Source: Acidimicrobiales bacterium
Lineage (GTDB): Bacteria; Actinomycetota; Acidimicrobiia; Acidimicrobiales; JADJXE01
DNA: 64,000 nucleotides
Assembly (NCBI GenBank): GCA_016716005.1
Contig: JADJXE010000001.1
Location: 571,001-635,000 of the forward strand
Reading direction: 5' to 3'
A program made the translations under genes and the position numbers. The notes beneath the pieces were generated by a model. That model was given only the letters and a program-made list of their open reading frames with translations, searched no databases and was not told where the DNA came from. Below are positions 34,411 to 42,261 of the stretch, piece after piece; position 1 is the first letter of the stretch, and the number at the start of each line of letters is the position of its first letter.

Positions 34411-35049
34411 CTAGATGGCCGAGAGCATCACCGCCGTCCCCACCCCGAGCGCCACCGCGGCGACGCCCAGGATCACCAGTTGGAGGGGGCGGTTCTTGAA
34501 GACGTTGGCGACGCCGCCGAAGAACAGGGTCACGGCGAAGAACACGGCGGCCAAGCCGTAGGTGTCGCCGGTGTCGCCGGCCTCCTGTCCCTCCTGGAAC
34601 GCGACCTCGGACTGGGCCTGCAGGTCGGCCCCCTGCTCCCAGAAGGGGTTGACCCAGTCGGGGTTCTCCTCCACGAAGGGGCTCGTGAACTCGTCGGGGC
34701 TGTCGGCCCACCATGCGATGGCGGACGCCAGGTCGTCGGTCATGAGCGAGCCCTGGATGTACGCGGCGAGCTCCTCGTCGCCGGTGTTCACGGCCTTGCT
34801 CCACTCGAGGAAGATCTGCTCGTTGTTCGACTGGACCACGTCGCCCTGGCCGTTGAGGTCGGCGGCCAGGGTGGCCAGCTGGTTCGACTCGGTGTAGCCG
34901 CTGAGGGCCTCGCCGTCCTTGAGCGAGGCCTGGAAGGCGGTGAAGGCCGTGAGGATGGCGGCCACGCCCAGCAGCACCACCGACAGCAGCTCCACCAGGT
35001 CAGGTCCTCGATGCGCGCGGCCTTCCTGCTCGACGTCGGTCTCGGTCAC
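34411..35049 (-). CDS. Three-helix membrane protein of unknown function (DUF4337-like)
   Basis: A 212-residue protein. One membrane helix near the N terminus (about 19-42, ELLSVVLLGVAAILTAFTAF) is followed by an acidic ~115-residue region rich in Gln, Glu and Trp, and then two C-terminal helices (about 163-182 and 189-210). The layout resembles DUF4337-type proteins, which have no established function; that match is tentative. The middle region would be on one side of the membrane and looks helical. The GTG start has a GGAGGGG element upstream. It is divergent from the twin lipoprotein genes. Confidence 0.68.
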   Translation of the reverse strand: MTETDVEQEGRAHRGPDLVELLSVVLLGVAAILTAFTAFQASLKDGEALSGYTESNQLATLAADLNGQGDVVQSNNEQIFLEWSKAVNTGDEELAAYIQGSLMTDDLASAIAWWADSPDEFTSPFVEENPDWVNPFWEQGADLQAQSEVAFQEGQEAGDTGDTYGLAAVFFAVTLFFGGVANVFKNRPLQLVILGVAAVALGVGTAVMLSAI

Positions 35050-35160
35050 GGCTCGTCCCCTCCGGTCGTGGTCGGGACTTCTAGCACGGCCGATCGGGGG
35101 CAGGCGGCCAGGTCGGGATGCGGACGGGGCGGAACCGGCCCAATTTTCATTACGGTTGCG

Positions 35161-35189
35161 TTGCGAATGACGCGCGTGTCACGTAACGT
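35161..35189 (+). promoter_or_regulatory. Promoter of lipoprotein gene 1
   Basis: TTGCGA (35161-35166), 17 nt, TAACGT (35184-35189), then 7 nt to the ATG at 35197. The -10 lies inside a perfect 12-bp palindrome CGTAACGTTACG (35182-35193), which could be an operator. Confidence 0.6.
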
Positions 35190-35196
35190 TACGAAG

Positions 35197-35541
35197 ATGT
35201 TGCGAAAGTTGATCCTCCCCGTCCTGCTGCTCCTGGTGCTGGCCACCGGGTGCTCGATCGAGGACCAGATCCGGTTCCACTTCGGCAACCGGGGCGCTTC
35301 GTCGGCCGACCAGGACCGCGCCGTCAGGGTGGCCCGCTGCGAGTCCGGCCTGCAGCCGACGGCGCGCAACGGTCAGTTCACGGGTCTGTTCCAGCTCGGC
35401 CGTGCCTACCACGAGGGCCGGGCGGCCAGGCTCGGCTACACGTGGGACCACATGTGGGAAGCCGGCCCCAACATCCAAGTGGCCGCCGACCTGTGGGCCG
35501 AGGCGGGTTGGGGCCCCTGGTCCTGCGCCCGCAGCTCGTGA
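35197..35541 (+). CDS. Rpf/lysozyme-like lipoprotein 1
   Basis: A 114-residue secreted lipoprotein. An 18-residue signal peptide ends in the lipobox LATGC, with C19 as the predicted lipid-modified residue. The mature part contains ARCESGL ... NGQFTGLFQLGRAYHEGRA, the pattern of small lysozyme-like (Rpf/transglycosylase) domains, in which the Glu of CESG is catalytic. It likely cleaves or binds peptidoglycan at the outer face of the membrane. A promoter (TTGCGA-17-TAACGT) 7 nt before the ATG supports this start over an ATG at 35167. A close paralogue follows 63 nt later. Confidence 0.75.
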   Translation: MLRKLILPVLLLLVLATGCSIEDQIRFHFGNRGASSADQDRAVRVARCESGLQPTARNGQFTGLFQLGRAYHEGRAARLGYTWDHMWEAGPNIQVAADLWAEAGWGPWSCARSS

Positions 35542-35567
35542 GGGACGTGACGAATGTTGCGATCACA

Positions 35568-35596
35568 TTGCGCTGAGCGCGCCGACTCGCTACGGT
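35568..35596 (+). promoter_or_regulatory. Promoter of lipoprotein gene 2
   Basis: TTGCGC (35568-35573), 17 nt, TACGGT (35591-35596), then 8 nt to the ATG at 35605. It has the same architecture as the promoter of the upstream paralogue. Confidence 0.55.
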
Positions 35597-35604
35597 CTCG
35601 GTCG

Positions 35605-35952
35605 ATGACCCGTCGCCTCCTCGCCGTCGTGGCGATCCTCGTGGTGCTCGCCAGCGGTTGCGGCATCGAAGAGCAGATCCGTGTGGCCTTCTCGGTCAGG
35701 GGCGCCACGGCCGCCGACCAGGACAAGGCCGTGCACATCGCGCGGTGCGAGTCGGGCCTCGACCCGGCCGTCGCCAACGGCCAGTACACCGGGCTCTTCC
35801 AGCTCGGCCGTGCCTACCACGAGGGCCGGGCGGCCAAGCTCGGCTTCACCTGGGACCGCATGCGCGAGGCCGCCCCCAACGCCGCCGTGGCCGCGGACCT
35901 GTGGGCCGAGGTGGGCTGGAGCCCCTGGCGCGGCGCCTGCGGGATCTACTAG
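35605..35952 (+). CDS. Rpf/lysozyme-like lipoprotein 2
   Basis: A 115-residue paralogue of the upstream lipoprotein; the mature parts are roughly 70% identical by eye. The signal peptide ends in LASGC with C19 as lipidation site. The mature domain keeps DQDKAV, IARCESGLDP, the putative catalytic Glu, and YTGLFQLGRAYHEGRAAKLGF. The ~70-residue domain is close to the minimum for an Rpf-type fold. It has its own near-leaderless promoter. A peptidoglycan-remodelling role is inferred. It is followed by the IMPase-family gene 93 nt later. Confidence 0.75.
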   Translation: MTRRLLAVVAILVVLASGCGIEEQIRVAFSVRGATAADQDKAVHIARCESGLDPAVANGQYTGLFQLGRAYHEGRAAKLGFTWDRMREAAPNAAVAADLWAEVGWSPWRGACGIY

Positions 35953-36045
35953 CCCGGACCACCCCTCACCCTTCTCGGTCGTGGCGCTCGGTCCCCGGCC
36001 TCTCCCCCCGGCGCCCTCGTGCGCGAGGCTGGAGGGCCGAGCGCC

Positions 36046-36831
36046 ATGACCGTTCTCCCCGACCCCCCGCCGCCCGTCGAGGCCGCCCTGCTCGCCGCCG
36101 CCGTCGAGCTGGCCGAGCAGGCCGGGGCGCTGGCCCTGCGCTGGTTCCGCTCCCCTGACCTGACCGTGACGGCCAAGGGCGACGGCACCCCCGTCACCCA
36201 GGCCGACCGTGAGGCCGAGCACCTCGTCCGCAGCCAGCTCGCCCACCGGTTCCCGGCCGACACGATCCTGGGCGAGGAGGAGGGCCTGGCTGAGGGCACC
36301 AGCACCCGCCGCTGGATCCTCGACCCCGTCGACGGCACCCTCGCCTTCAGCCGGGGGGTCCCCACCTTCAGCACCCTCCTCGCCGTCCACGACGAGCACG
36401 GCCCCGCGGTCGGGGTGATCGTCCTGCCCGCGCTGGGCGAGACCGTGGCCGCCGGCCGGGGGCTCGGCTGCTCCAGCAACGGCGTGCCCGTGCAGGTGAG
36501 CGAGCGCGACGAGGTCCGGGGCAGCACGCTGTCCACCAGCGGCTTCGACCACTGGCCCGAACCAGCCCTGATCGCGGTCAGGCGCGCCGGCTGGCGGATG
36601 CGGACCTGGGGCGACGGCTGGGGGTACGCCCTCGTGGCCACCGGGCGCATCGACGCCATGGTCGACCCCGACGTGAGCCCGTGGGACCTCGCCCCCATGC
36701 CGGTGATCCTCGCCGAGGCGGGCGGTCGCTTCACCGCCGCCGACGGCCGGGACGGCATCGACAGGGGCAGCGGGGTGGCCACCAACGGCCGGCTCCACGA
36801 CACCCTGCTGGCCCAGCTCGCGGGCGGGTAG
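36046..36831 (+). CDS. hisN: Inositol monophosphatase family phosphatase, HisN-like
   Basis: A 261-residue Mg-dependent, Li-sensitive-type phosphatase. The metal-binding motifs are GEEEG, DPVDGT and WDLAP. The absence of an inositol-specific signature and the DPVDGTLAFSRGVP stretch resemble actinobacterial histidinol-phosphatases (HisN), which perform the penultimate step of histidine synthesis; no other his genes are in the window, so the specificity is uncertain. The ATG at 36046 has GGAGGG 9 nt upstream and was preferred to a GTG at 36019. It is convergent with gpsA. Confidence 0.82.
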   Translation: MTVLPDPPPPVEAALLAAAVELAEQAGALALRWFRSPDLTVTAKGDGTPVTQADREAEHLVRSQLAHRFPADTILGEEEGLAEGTSTRRWILDPVDGTLAFSRGVPTFSTLLAVHDEHGPAVGVIVLPALGETVAAGRGLGCSSNGVPVQVSERDEVRGSTLSTSGFDHWPEPALIAVRRAGWRMRTWGDGWGYALVATGRIDAMVDPDVSPWDLAPMPVILAEAGGRFTAADGRDGIDRGSGVATNGRLHDTLLAQLAGG

Positions 36832-36859
36832 CCGACGACGCCCCCACTTGGGCGCGTGC

Positions 36860-37879
36860 TCAGGCCACCGGTTGGTGGATGCCGTGCAGCTCGTCCCTGG
36901 GCGCCCGGCCCATCAGGTCGGCCACCACATCGGCCGGGTTCCGCCCGTCGGCGAGCACCTCCTGCACGTGGGTCGCGATCGGCATCTCCACGCCGAGCTC
37001 GTCGGCGAGGGCGAGCACGGCCGGCGCGCTCCTCACCCCCTCGGCCACCGAGCGCATCCCGGCGAGCACGTCGGCGAGCGGGCGACCCTTGCCCAGCTGC
37101 TCGCCGACGGTGCGGTTCCGGCTCTGCGGGCTCGAGCACGTGGCGATGAGGTCACCGTTGCCGGCCAGCCCCAGGAAGGTGAGGGGCTCACCGCCGAGCG
37201 CCACCCCCAGGCGGGTCAGCTCGGCCAGGCCCCGGGTGATGAGCGCCGCCTTCGAGTTGTCGCCGTAGCCGAGGCCGTGCGCCATGCCCGCAGCCAGCGC
37301 GATGACGTTCTTGAGCGCTCCCGCCGACTCGCAGCCGACGACGTCGCGGTTCGTGTACACGCGCAGGGTCGGCGACATGAAGAGGGACTGGATCGCCCTG
37401 GCCCAGATCTCGTCGCGCAGGGCGACCACCGTCGCCGTGGGCTGGCCGGCCATCACCTCGCGCGCCAGGTTCGGCCCGGTGAGCACCCCGATGCGGTCGC
37501 GGTCGTGGTCCGGCAGCACCTCGGCGATCACCTGGGTCATCCGCAGCCTCGTGCCCTGCTCGATGCCCTTGGCGATGCTCACGAGGGGCGTGCCCGGGTG
37601 GAGCAGCGGCGCGGCCTCGCCCAGCACGGCGCGCAGCCACTGCGCGGGCACGCCCAGCACCACGACCTCGGCCCCGGCCACCGCCTCCTCGAGATCGGTG
37701 GTGGCCCGCACCGCCGGCGACAGGCGGAAGCCGGGCAGGAACAGCGGGTTGGCGTGCTCCTCGTTGACGCCCTCCACCACCTCGGGCTCGCGTGCCCACA
37801 GCACGACCTCGGCCCGCGGCGTGACCAGTGACGCCAGCGTCGTGCCCCATGCCCCTGCGCCGACAACGGCGATCCGCAC
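36860..37879 (-). CDS. gpsA: NAD(P)H-dependent glycerol-3-phosphate dehydrogenase
   Basis: A 339-residue GpsA, making sn-glycerol 3-phosphate from dihydroxyacetone phosphate for phospholipid synthesis. The N-terminal dinucleotide fold is VVGAGAWGTTLA. GPNLAREV, the catalytic-Lys-containing LKNVIALAAGMAHGLGYGDNSKAA and GLGDL-equivalent LAGNGDL follow in order. The GTG at 37879 has a GGGGGGA stretch close upstream; a TTG at 37891 (343 residues) is the alternative. It could supply substrate to the PlsC-type acyltransferases in this window. It is divergent from the secernin-like gene with an 81-nt gap. Confidence 0.94.
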   Translation of the reverse strand: MRIAVVGAGAWGTTLASLVTPRAEVVLWAREPEVVEGVNEEHANPLFLPGFRLSPAVRATTDLEEAVAGAEVVVLGVPAQWLRAVLGEAAPLLHPGTPLVSIAKGIEQGTRLRMTQVIAEVLPDHDRDRIGVLTGPNLAREVMAGQPTATVVALRDEIWARAIQSLFMSPTLRVYTNRDVVGCESAGALKNVIALAAGMAHGLGYGDNSKAALITRGLAELTRLGVALGGEPLTFLGLAGNGDLIATCSSPQSRNRTVGEQLGKGRPLADVLAGMRSVAEGVRSAPAVLALADELGVEMPIATHVQEVLADGRNPADVVADLMGRAPRDELHGIHQPVA

Positions 37880-37948
37880 GGCTCCCCCCAACCAGAACCC
37901 CTGCGGCGGGCCAAGCTAGCCGACGGGCCGTCGCCGCGTCCCGGGTCG

Positions 37949-37954
37949 TACGAT
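37949..37954 (+). promoter_or_regulatory. -10 box of the secernin-like gene (leaderless)
   Basis: TACGAT lies 6 nt before the GTG at 37961, so the transcript should begin at the start codon. Leaderless initiation also fits the need for Cys at position 2. Confidence 0.45.
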
Positions 37955-37960
37955 CCCCGC

Positions 37961-39154
37961 GTGTGTGACACCGCTGTCCTCGTCGAGGCGGACCGCGTCC
38001 TGTTCGCCAAGAACTCCGACCGCGACCCGAACGAGGCCCAGCTCCTCGAGTGGCATCCCTCGGCGGACCACCCACCGGGGAGCCGCCTGCGCTGCACGTG
38101 GATCGAGGTGCCGCAGGTGCGCCGCACCAACGCCGTGCTGCTCAGCCGCCCGTTCTGGATGTGGGGCGCGGAGATGGGGGCCAACGAGCACGGGGTCGTG
38201 ATCGGCAACGAGGCCGTGTTCACCGACCAGCCCTACGCCCCGACCGGGCTCACCGGGATGGACGTCCTGCGCCTGGCCCTCGAGCGGGCCGACACCGCCG
38301 CCGCCGCGGCCGCGCTGATCACCGGTCTGATCGAGCGCCCCGGCCAGGGCGGCGGCTGCGGCCACGAGCACCGGTCGTCCAGCTACCACAACAGCTTCCT
38401 GGTGGCCGACGCCACCGAGGCCTGGGTGGTGGAGACGGCCGGTCGCCGGTGGGCGGTGGAACGGGTGACCGGGGGCGCCCGCAGCATCTCGAACGGCCTC
38501 ACCATCCCCTCGTTCGCGGCCGAGCACGCCGACCGGCTCCGCGGGAGGGTGGCCGCGTGCTCGCTGCGTTGCGGGCGCACCGAGGCCGCGGCGGCGGCAG
38601 CCGACGGCCCCGCCGCCATGATGGCGCTGCTCCGCGACCATGGTCCCACCGGCCAACCCCGCTACTCACCGCTCACGGGCGGCATGGCCGCACCCTGCAT
38701 GCACGCCGGCGGCCTGGTGGCGACGTCGCAGACCACGGCCTCGTGGGTCGCCGAGCTGCGCCCCGGCACGGCCCGCCACTGGGCCACCGCCACCGCCGCG
38801 CCGTGCACCGGGCTGTTCAAGCCGGTTCGCGTGGAGCAGCCGCTCGACCTCGGCCCCCCGCCCACCGACGTCGACGACGGCCGGAGCCTGTGGTGGCGCC
38901 ACGAACGGCTCCACCGCCGGGTGGTGCGCAACCCGGCCGCGCTGGCCCCGCTGTTCGCGGCCGAGCGCGACGAGGTGGAGCGGGCGTGGCTCGCGGCCCC
39001 CCCGGAACCGGCCCGGGCCCTCGCCGAGGCCGACCGGCTACTGGGCCGGTGGACCGAGGCCGTCGCCGCCCACCCCACCGCCGACGTGCGGCCCGCGTGG
39101 GTGCGGCGCTACTGGGCGGTGCGCCGGCGTCGGGCCGGGCTCCCCGCCGACTGA
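37961..39154 (+). CDS. Secernin / peptidase C69-like Ntn hydrolase
   Basis: A 397-residue protein starting with Met-Cys-Asp-Thr. Removal of the initiator Met would expose C2 as the N-terminal nucleophile of the Ntn-hydrolase fold used by C69 dipeptidases and secernins. FAKNSDRDPNEAQ, GANEHGVVIGNEAVFT and SISNGLTI are family blocks. The GTG at 37961 fits both the Cys2 requirement and a -10 box 6 nt upstream. The reaction is probably hydrolysis of an amide or dipeptide, but secernins have no firmly known substrate. No signal peptide is seen, so it is cytosolic. Confidence 0.83.
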   Translation: MCDTAVLVEADRVLFAKNSDRDPNEAQLLEWHPSADHPPGSRLRCTWIEVPQVRRTNAVLLSRPFWMWGAEMGANEHGVVIGNEAVFTDQPYAPTGLTGMDVLRLALERADTAAAAAALITGLIERPGQGGGCGHEHRSSSYHNSFLVADATEAWVVETAGRRWAVERVTGGARSISNGLTIPSFAAEHADRLRGRVAACSLRCGRTEAAAAAADGPAAMMALLRDHGPTGQPRYSPLTGGMAAPCMHAGGLVATSQTTASWVAELRPGTARHWATATAAPCTGLFKPVRVEQPLDLGPPPTDVDDGRSLWWRHERLHRRVVRNPAALAPLFAAERDEVERAWLAAPPEPARALAEADRLLGRWTEAVAAHPTADVRPAWVRRYWAVRRRRAGLPAD

Positions 39155-39177
39155 CCGGGGTGGCCCCGCCCACGGGG

Positions 39178-39183
39178 TAGGTT
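39178..39183 (+). promoter_or_regulatory. -10 box of the glycogen synthase gene (leaderless)
   Basis: TAGGTT lies 6 nt before the GTG at 39190, with no room for a ribosome-binding site. The -35 region is poor. Confidence 0.4.
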
Positions 39184-39189
39184 CGCCCC

Positions 39190-40419
39190 GTGAAGGTCGC
39201 GATCCTGAGCCGCGAGTACCCGCCCGACGTCTACGGGGGTGCGGGCGTCCACGTCGAGTACCTCTCGCGCGAGCTGGCCCACCACGCCGCCGTCCAGGTG
39301 CACTGCTGGGGGCTCGAGCGCTCGGGGCCGAGCCACAACCCGGCCGTGTTCGCCTACCGGTCCTGGGAGCGCCTCGCCGGGTCGGCGCCGTACCTCGACG
39401 CGCTGCGCGCCGTGTCGATCAACCTGGCGATGGCCGCCGGCGTGGCCGACGCCGACGTGGTCCACAGCCACACCTGGTACACCAACTTCGGCGGGCACGT
39501 GGCCAAGATGATCCACGGGATCCCCCACGTGGCCACGGTGCACAGCCTCGAGCCCCTGCGGCCCTGGAAGCGCGAGCAGCTGGCCGGGGGCTACGAGCTG
39601 TCGAGCTTCTGCGAGCAGACGGGCCTCGAGGCGGCCGACGCCGTCGTCGCGGTGTCGAGCGCGGTGCGCGACGACATCCTCGACTGCTACCCCGCCATCG
39701 CGCCTGACCGCGTCACCGTCATCCACAACGGGATCGACCACGTCGAGTGGCACCCCGACCCGGGCATCGACGCCCTCGACCGCCATGGCGTCGACGCCGA
39801 CCGGCCCACGGTCATCTTCGTCGGCCGCATCACCCGCCAGAAGGGGATCCGCCACCTCCTCGACGCCGTCCGACTGCTCGACCCGGACGTGCAGGTGGTG
39901 CTCCGGGCGGGCTCGCCCGACACGCCCGAGATCGGCCAGGAGATCGCCGGCATGATCGAGGATCTCCAGGAGGAGCGGGGCAGCGTCGTGTGGATCGAGG
40001 AGATGCTGGAGCGCAAGGAGATGATCCAGCTCCTCACCCACGCCGACGTGTTCTGCTGCCCGTCGATCTACGAGCCGCTCGGCCTGGTGAACCTGGAGGC
40101 CATGGCCTGCGAGACCCCCGTCGTGGCCACCGCCGTGGGCGGCATCCCCGAGGTGGTCACCGACGGTCGGACCGGCCTGCTCGTGCCGTTCGAGCCCGCC
40201 GGCCCGGGTATGGCCGGCCCCAAGGACCCCGACGGCCTGGCGCGCGACCTGGCCGCCACCCTGACCCGGGTGCTGGACGACCCCGCGCTGGGCGGCCAGC
40301 TCGGGATCGACGGGCGGCGCCGGGTCGTCGAGCACTTCAGCTGGTCGGCGATCGCCCATCGGGTGCTCGACCTGTACGAGCGGGTCGTGCGCGGCGAGGG
40401 TCTGCCCGAGTTCGGGTAG
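39190..40419 (+). CDS. glgA: Glycogen synthase / maltose-1-phosphate synthase, corynebacterial type
   Basis: A 409-residue GT-B (GT4-like) glycosyltransferase. The N-terminal ILSREYPPDVYGGAGVHVEYLS matches the GlgA/GlgM group of actinobacteria (Rv1212c-like). HTWYTNFGG and VIHNGIDHVEW are middle motifs, and CPSIYEPLGLVNLEAMAC is the nucleotide-sugar-binding EX7E region. In this group ADP-glucose is used either to extend alpha-1,4-glucan or to make maltose 1-phosphate; sequence alone does not separate the two. The start is GTG with TAGGTT 6 nt upstream. A J-domain gene follows after 13 nt. Confidence 0.92.
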   Translation: MKVAILSREYPPDVYGGAGVHVEYLSRELAHHAAVQVHCWGLERSGPSHNPAVFAYRSWERLAGSAPYLDALRAVSINLAMAAGVADADVVHSHTWYTNFGGHVAKMIHGIPHVATVHSLEPLRPWKREQLAGGYELSSFCEQTGLEAADAVVAVSSAVRDDILDCYPAIAPDRVTVIHNGIDHVEWHPDPGIDALDRHGVDADRPTVIFVGRITRQKGIRHLLDAVRLLDPDVQVVLRAGSPDTPEIGQEIAGMIEDLQEERGSVVWIEEMLERKEMIQLLTHADVFCCPSIYEPLGLVNLEAMACETPVVATAVGGIPEVVTDGRTGLLVPFEPAGPGMAGPKDPDGLARDLAATLTRVLDDPALGGQLGIDGRRRVVEHFSWSAIAHRVLDLYERVVRGEGLPEFG

Positions 40420-40432
40420 CGAGTCGAACGGG

Positions 40433-40984
40433 GTGGACGTGGCCGAGGCCTCCCGGGTGCTCGGCGTCGCCGACGACGCCCCGTGGCCCGAGGTCCGCGC
40501 CGCCTACCGGCGGCTGGTGCGCGCCCATCACCCCGACGTCGCCCGGCACGCCGACGCCGGCCGCACCACGGCCCGGATCACGGCCGCCTACACCGTGCTG
40601 CGCGCCTCCCGAGACGGCCCGGGCCGCACGGAGCCCGGTGCGGGCCCGGTCGCCGGCCCGGTCGCCGAGCCTCTGGTGGCCGAGCCGCTGGTGGCCGAGG
40701 CGGACACGCTGCTCCTCGACGCGCCCCACGACGAGGCCTTCTTCGCCCTGCTGGACGGCGCCGATCGGCTCGGCGAGGTGACGTACGTCGACGCCGATGC
40801 CGGCCTGCTCGAGGTGATCGTCGAGCTGTGCGGGCTCCCGGCCGCGTCGGTGGTGATCACGCTGCAGGGCCGGGCCCAGGGGACCGAGGCCTTCGTGACC
40901 GTCGAGCCCCTCGGCGCCACGGAGGCGCCCGCGACCGCGGCGGTCGTCGCGCTGCTCGCCGAGCTCCTCGGCGGGGGCCGGTAA
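40433..40984 (+). CDS. Small J-domain protein
   Basis: A 183-residue protein. Residues 1-60 form a DnaJ-like J domain with the essential HPD tripeptide (RAHHPDVARHAD), which stimulates DnaK-type ATPases. The remaining part lacks the Gly/Phe and zinc-finger regions of DnaJ. It has a repetitive PVAEPLVAEPLVAEA linker and a ~100-residue alpha/beta C-terminal domain with no recognisable signature. It is therefore a class C co-chaperone-like protein with an unknown client. The GTG start is 13 nt after the glycogen synthase stop, suggesting one transcript. Confidence 0.75.
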   Translation: MDVAEASRVLGVADDAPWPEVRAAYRRLVRAHHPDVARHADAGRTTARITAAYTVLRASRDGPGRTEPGAGPVAGPVAEPLVAEPLVAEADTLLLDAPHDEAFFALLDGADRLGEVTYVDADAGLLEVIVELCGLPAASVVITLQGRAQGTEAFVTVEPLGATEAPATAAVVALLAELLGGGR

Positions 40985-41013
40985 GGTCCGCCGGCGACGC
41001 GAGGAGGGGGAGC

Positions 41014-41751
41014 ATGGCCGGACTGGGGCTCGTGACGGGCGGGGCACGGGGGATCGGGAGGGGCATCGCCGAGGCCCTGGTGGCCGACGGGGTGGTCAGT
41101 CGCGTCGTCGTGCTCGACCTCGACCCCGACGAGGTGCCGGGCGCCGAGGTGTACGCCTGCGACGTGACCGACGAGGACGCGGTGCGGGCCTGCGTCGACG
41201 ACCTCGGCGTCGTTCCCCGGGTGCTCGTGAACAACGCCGGCGGCGGGCGCGTCGACCCGTCCCGCACCGACGTGGTGCCCTTCGACCCCTTCGGCCCGGT
41301 CGACCTGTGGCGCGACCAGATCGACCTCAACCTCACCGCGGCCCACGTGGTGACCCGGGTCGTGGGCCCGCGGCTCGAGCCGGGCGCCGCCATCTGCAAC
41401 ACCGCGTCGATCGCGGGCCTCGTTCCGAACCAGCTGTTCGCCTACGCCGCCGCCAAGGCCGGCCTGATCCACTGGACGCGCTGCCTGGCCCTCGCCCTCG
41501 CTCCCCGACGGATCCGCGCGAACGCCGTGGCGCCGGGCTTCATCTATACCCGGCTGTGGCAGCAGCTGCTCCCCGACAAGTCGATGTTCGACGCCATGGT
41601 GGGCGGCGCCGTGCCGATGGGCACCGAGCAGACCCCCGCAGAGATCGCGGCCACGGTGTCGTTCCTGTGCTCGGACCGCGCCGGCCAGGTCACCGGGCAG
41701 GTCGTGGCGATCGACGGCGGCAGCGCCCTCGGCCGGGCGGTGGGTTCGTGA
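41014..41751 (+). CDS. Short-chain dehydrogenase/reductase
   Basis: A 245-residue classical SDR. TGGARGIGRGIAEAL is the cofactor-binding loop, NNAGG follows, and the catalytic Ser-Tyr-Lys set lies in NTASIAG ... YAAAKAG. The C-terminal CSDRAGQVTGQVVAIDGG is the family ending. LDLDPDE after the second strand suggests NAD preference, as an acidic residue sits where NADP enzymes have a basic one. GAGGAGGGGG precedes the ATG at 41014. Its stop overlaps the next start (GTGA). The substrate is not evident. Confidence 0.9.
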   Translation: MAGLGLVTGGARGIGRGIAEALVADGVVSRVVVLDLDPDEVPGAEVYACDVTDEDAVRACVDDLGVVPRVLVNNAGGGRVDPSRTDVVPFDPFGPVDLWRDQIDLNLTAAHVVTRVVGPRLEPGAAICNTASIAGLVPNQLFAYAAAKAGLIHWTRCLALALAPRRIRANAVAPGFIYTRLWQQLLPDKSMFDAMVGGAVPMGTEQTPAEIAATVSFLCSDRAGQVTGQVVAIDGGSALGRAVGS

Positions 41752-42245
41752 GCGAGGCGGCGATGCGGCTCCTGGCCGTGCCGGTGAGCGCCCCGGACGG
41801 CGCCAACGTCATCCTGGGCCAGGCCCACTTCATCAAGACCGTCGACGATCTGTTCGCAGTGCTGGCCGGATCGTCGCCCCACCTCCGGTTCGGCATCGCC
41901 TTCTGCGAGGCTTCGGGCGACCGCCTGGTGCGCCGGGCGGGAAACGACCCCGAGCTGGTGCGGGCCGCGGTGGCGAACGCGCTGGCCATCGCCGCCGGCC
42001 ACTCCTTCGTGGTCCTGCTCGCCGACGGCTACCCGGTGAACGTGCTGAACGCGGTGAAGCAGGTGCCCGAGGTGTGCCGGGTCTACTGCGCCACCGCCAA
42101 CCCCCTGCAGGTGCTGGTGGCCGAGAACGAGTCGGGCCGGGGGATCGTCGGCGTCATCGACGGCCAGCCGCCCCTGGGCGAGGAGACCGACGCCGACGTG
42201 GCCGACCGCCACGAGCTGCTCCGCCGGATCGGCTACACCCCATGA
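41748..42245 (+). CDS. Adenosine-specific kinase family protein (DUF355)
   Basis: A 165-residue protein matching the small DUF355 family, whose archaeal member from Pyrobaculum was described as an adenosine-specific kinase. The blocks NVILGQAHFIKTVDDLF, FGIAFCEASG, AGHSFVVLLADGYPVNVLNA and VCRVYCATANPLQVLVAE are characteristic. It would phosphorylate adenosine to AMP, although activity of bacterial members is less certain. The GTG start overlaps the SDR stop by 4 nt, so the pair is translationally coupled; an ATG at 41763 is an alternative. Confidence 0.85.
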   Translation: MSEAAMRLLAVPVSAPDGANVILGQAHFIKTVDDLFAVLAGSSPHLRFGIAFCEASGDRLVRRAGNDPELVRAAVANALAIAAGHSFVVLLADGYPVNVLNAVKQVPEVCRVYCATANPLQVLVAENESGRGIVGVIDGQPPLGEETDADVADRHELLRRIGYTP

Positions 42246-42261
42246 GCGGGCCCGCCCGCCG

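Noticed and set aside
35546..35580. CRP-type site (GTGA ... TCAC) before the second lipoprotein gene
   Set aside because: The half-sites are 12 bp apart, not the 6 bp required for a CRP site, and the stretch is explained by the TTGCGC/TACGGT promoter.
42246..42255. GCGGGCCCGC palindrome as a regulatory site
   Set aside because: A 10-bp GC palindrome in a 16-nt convergent gap is expected by chance in DNA of this composition.
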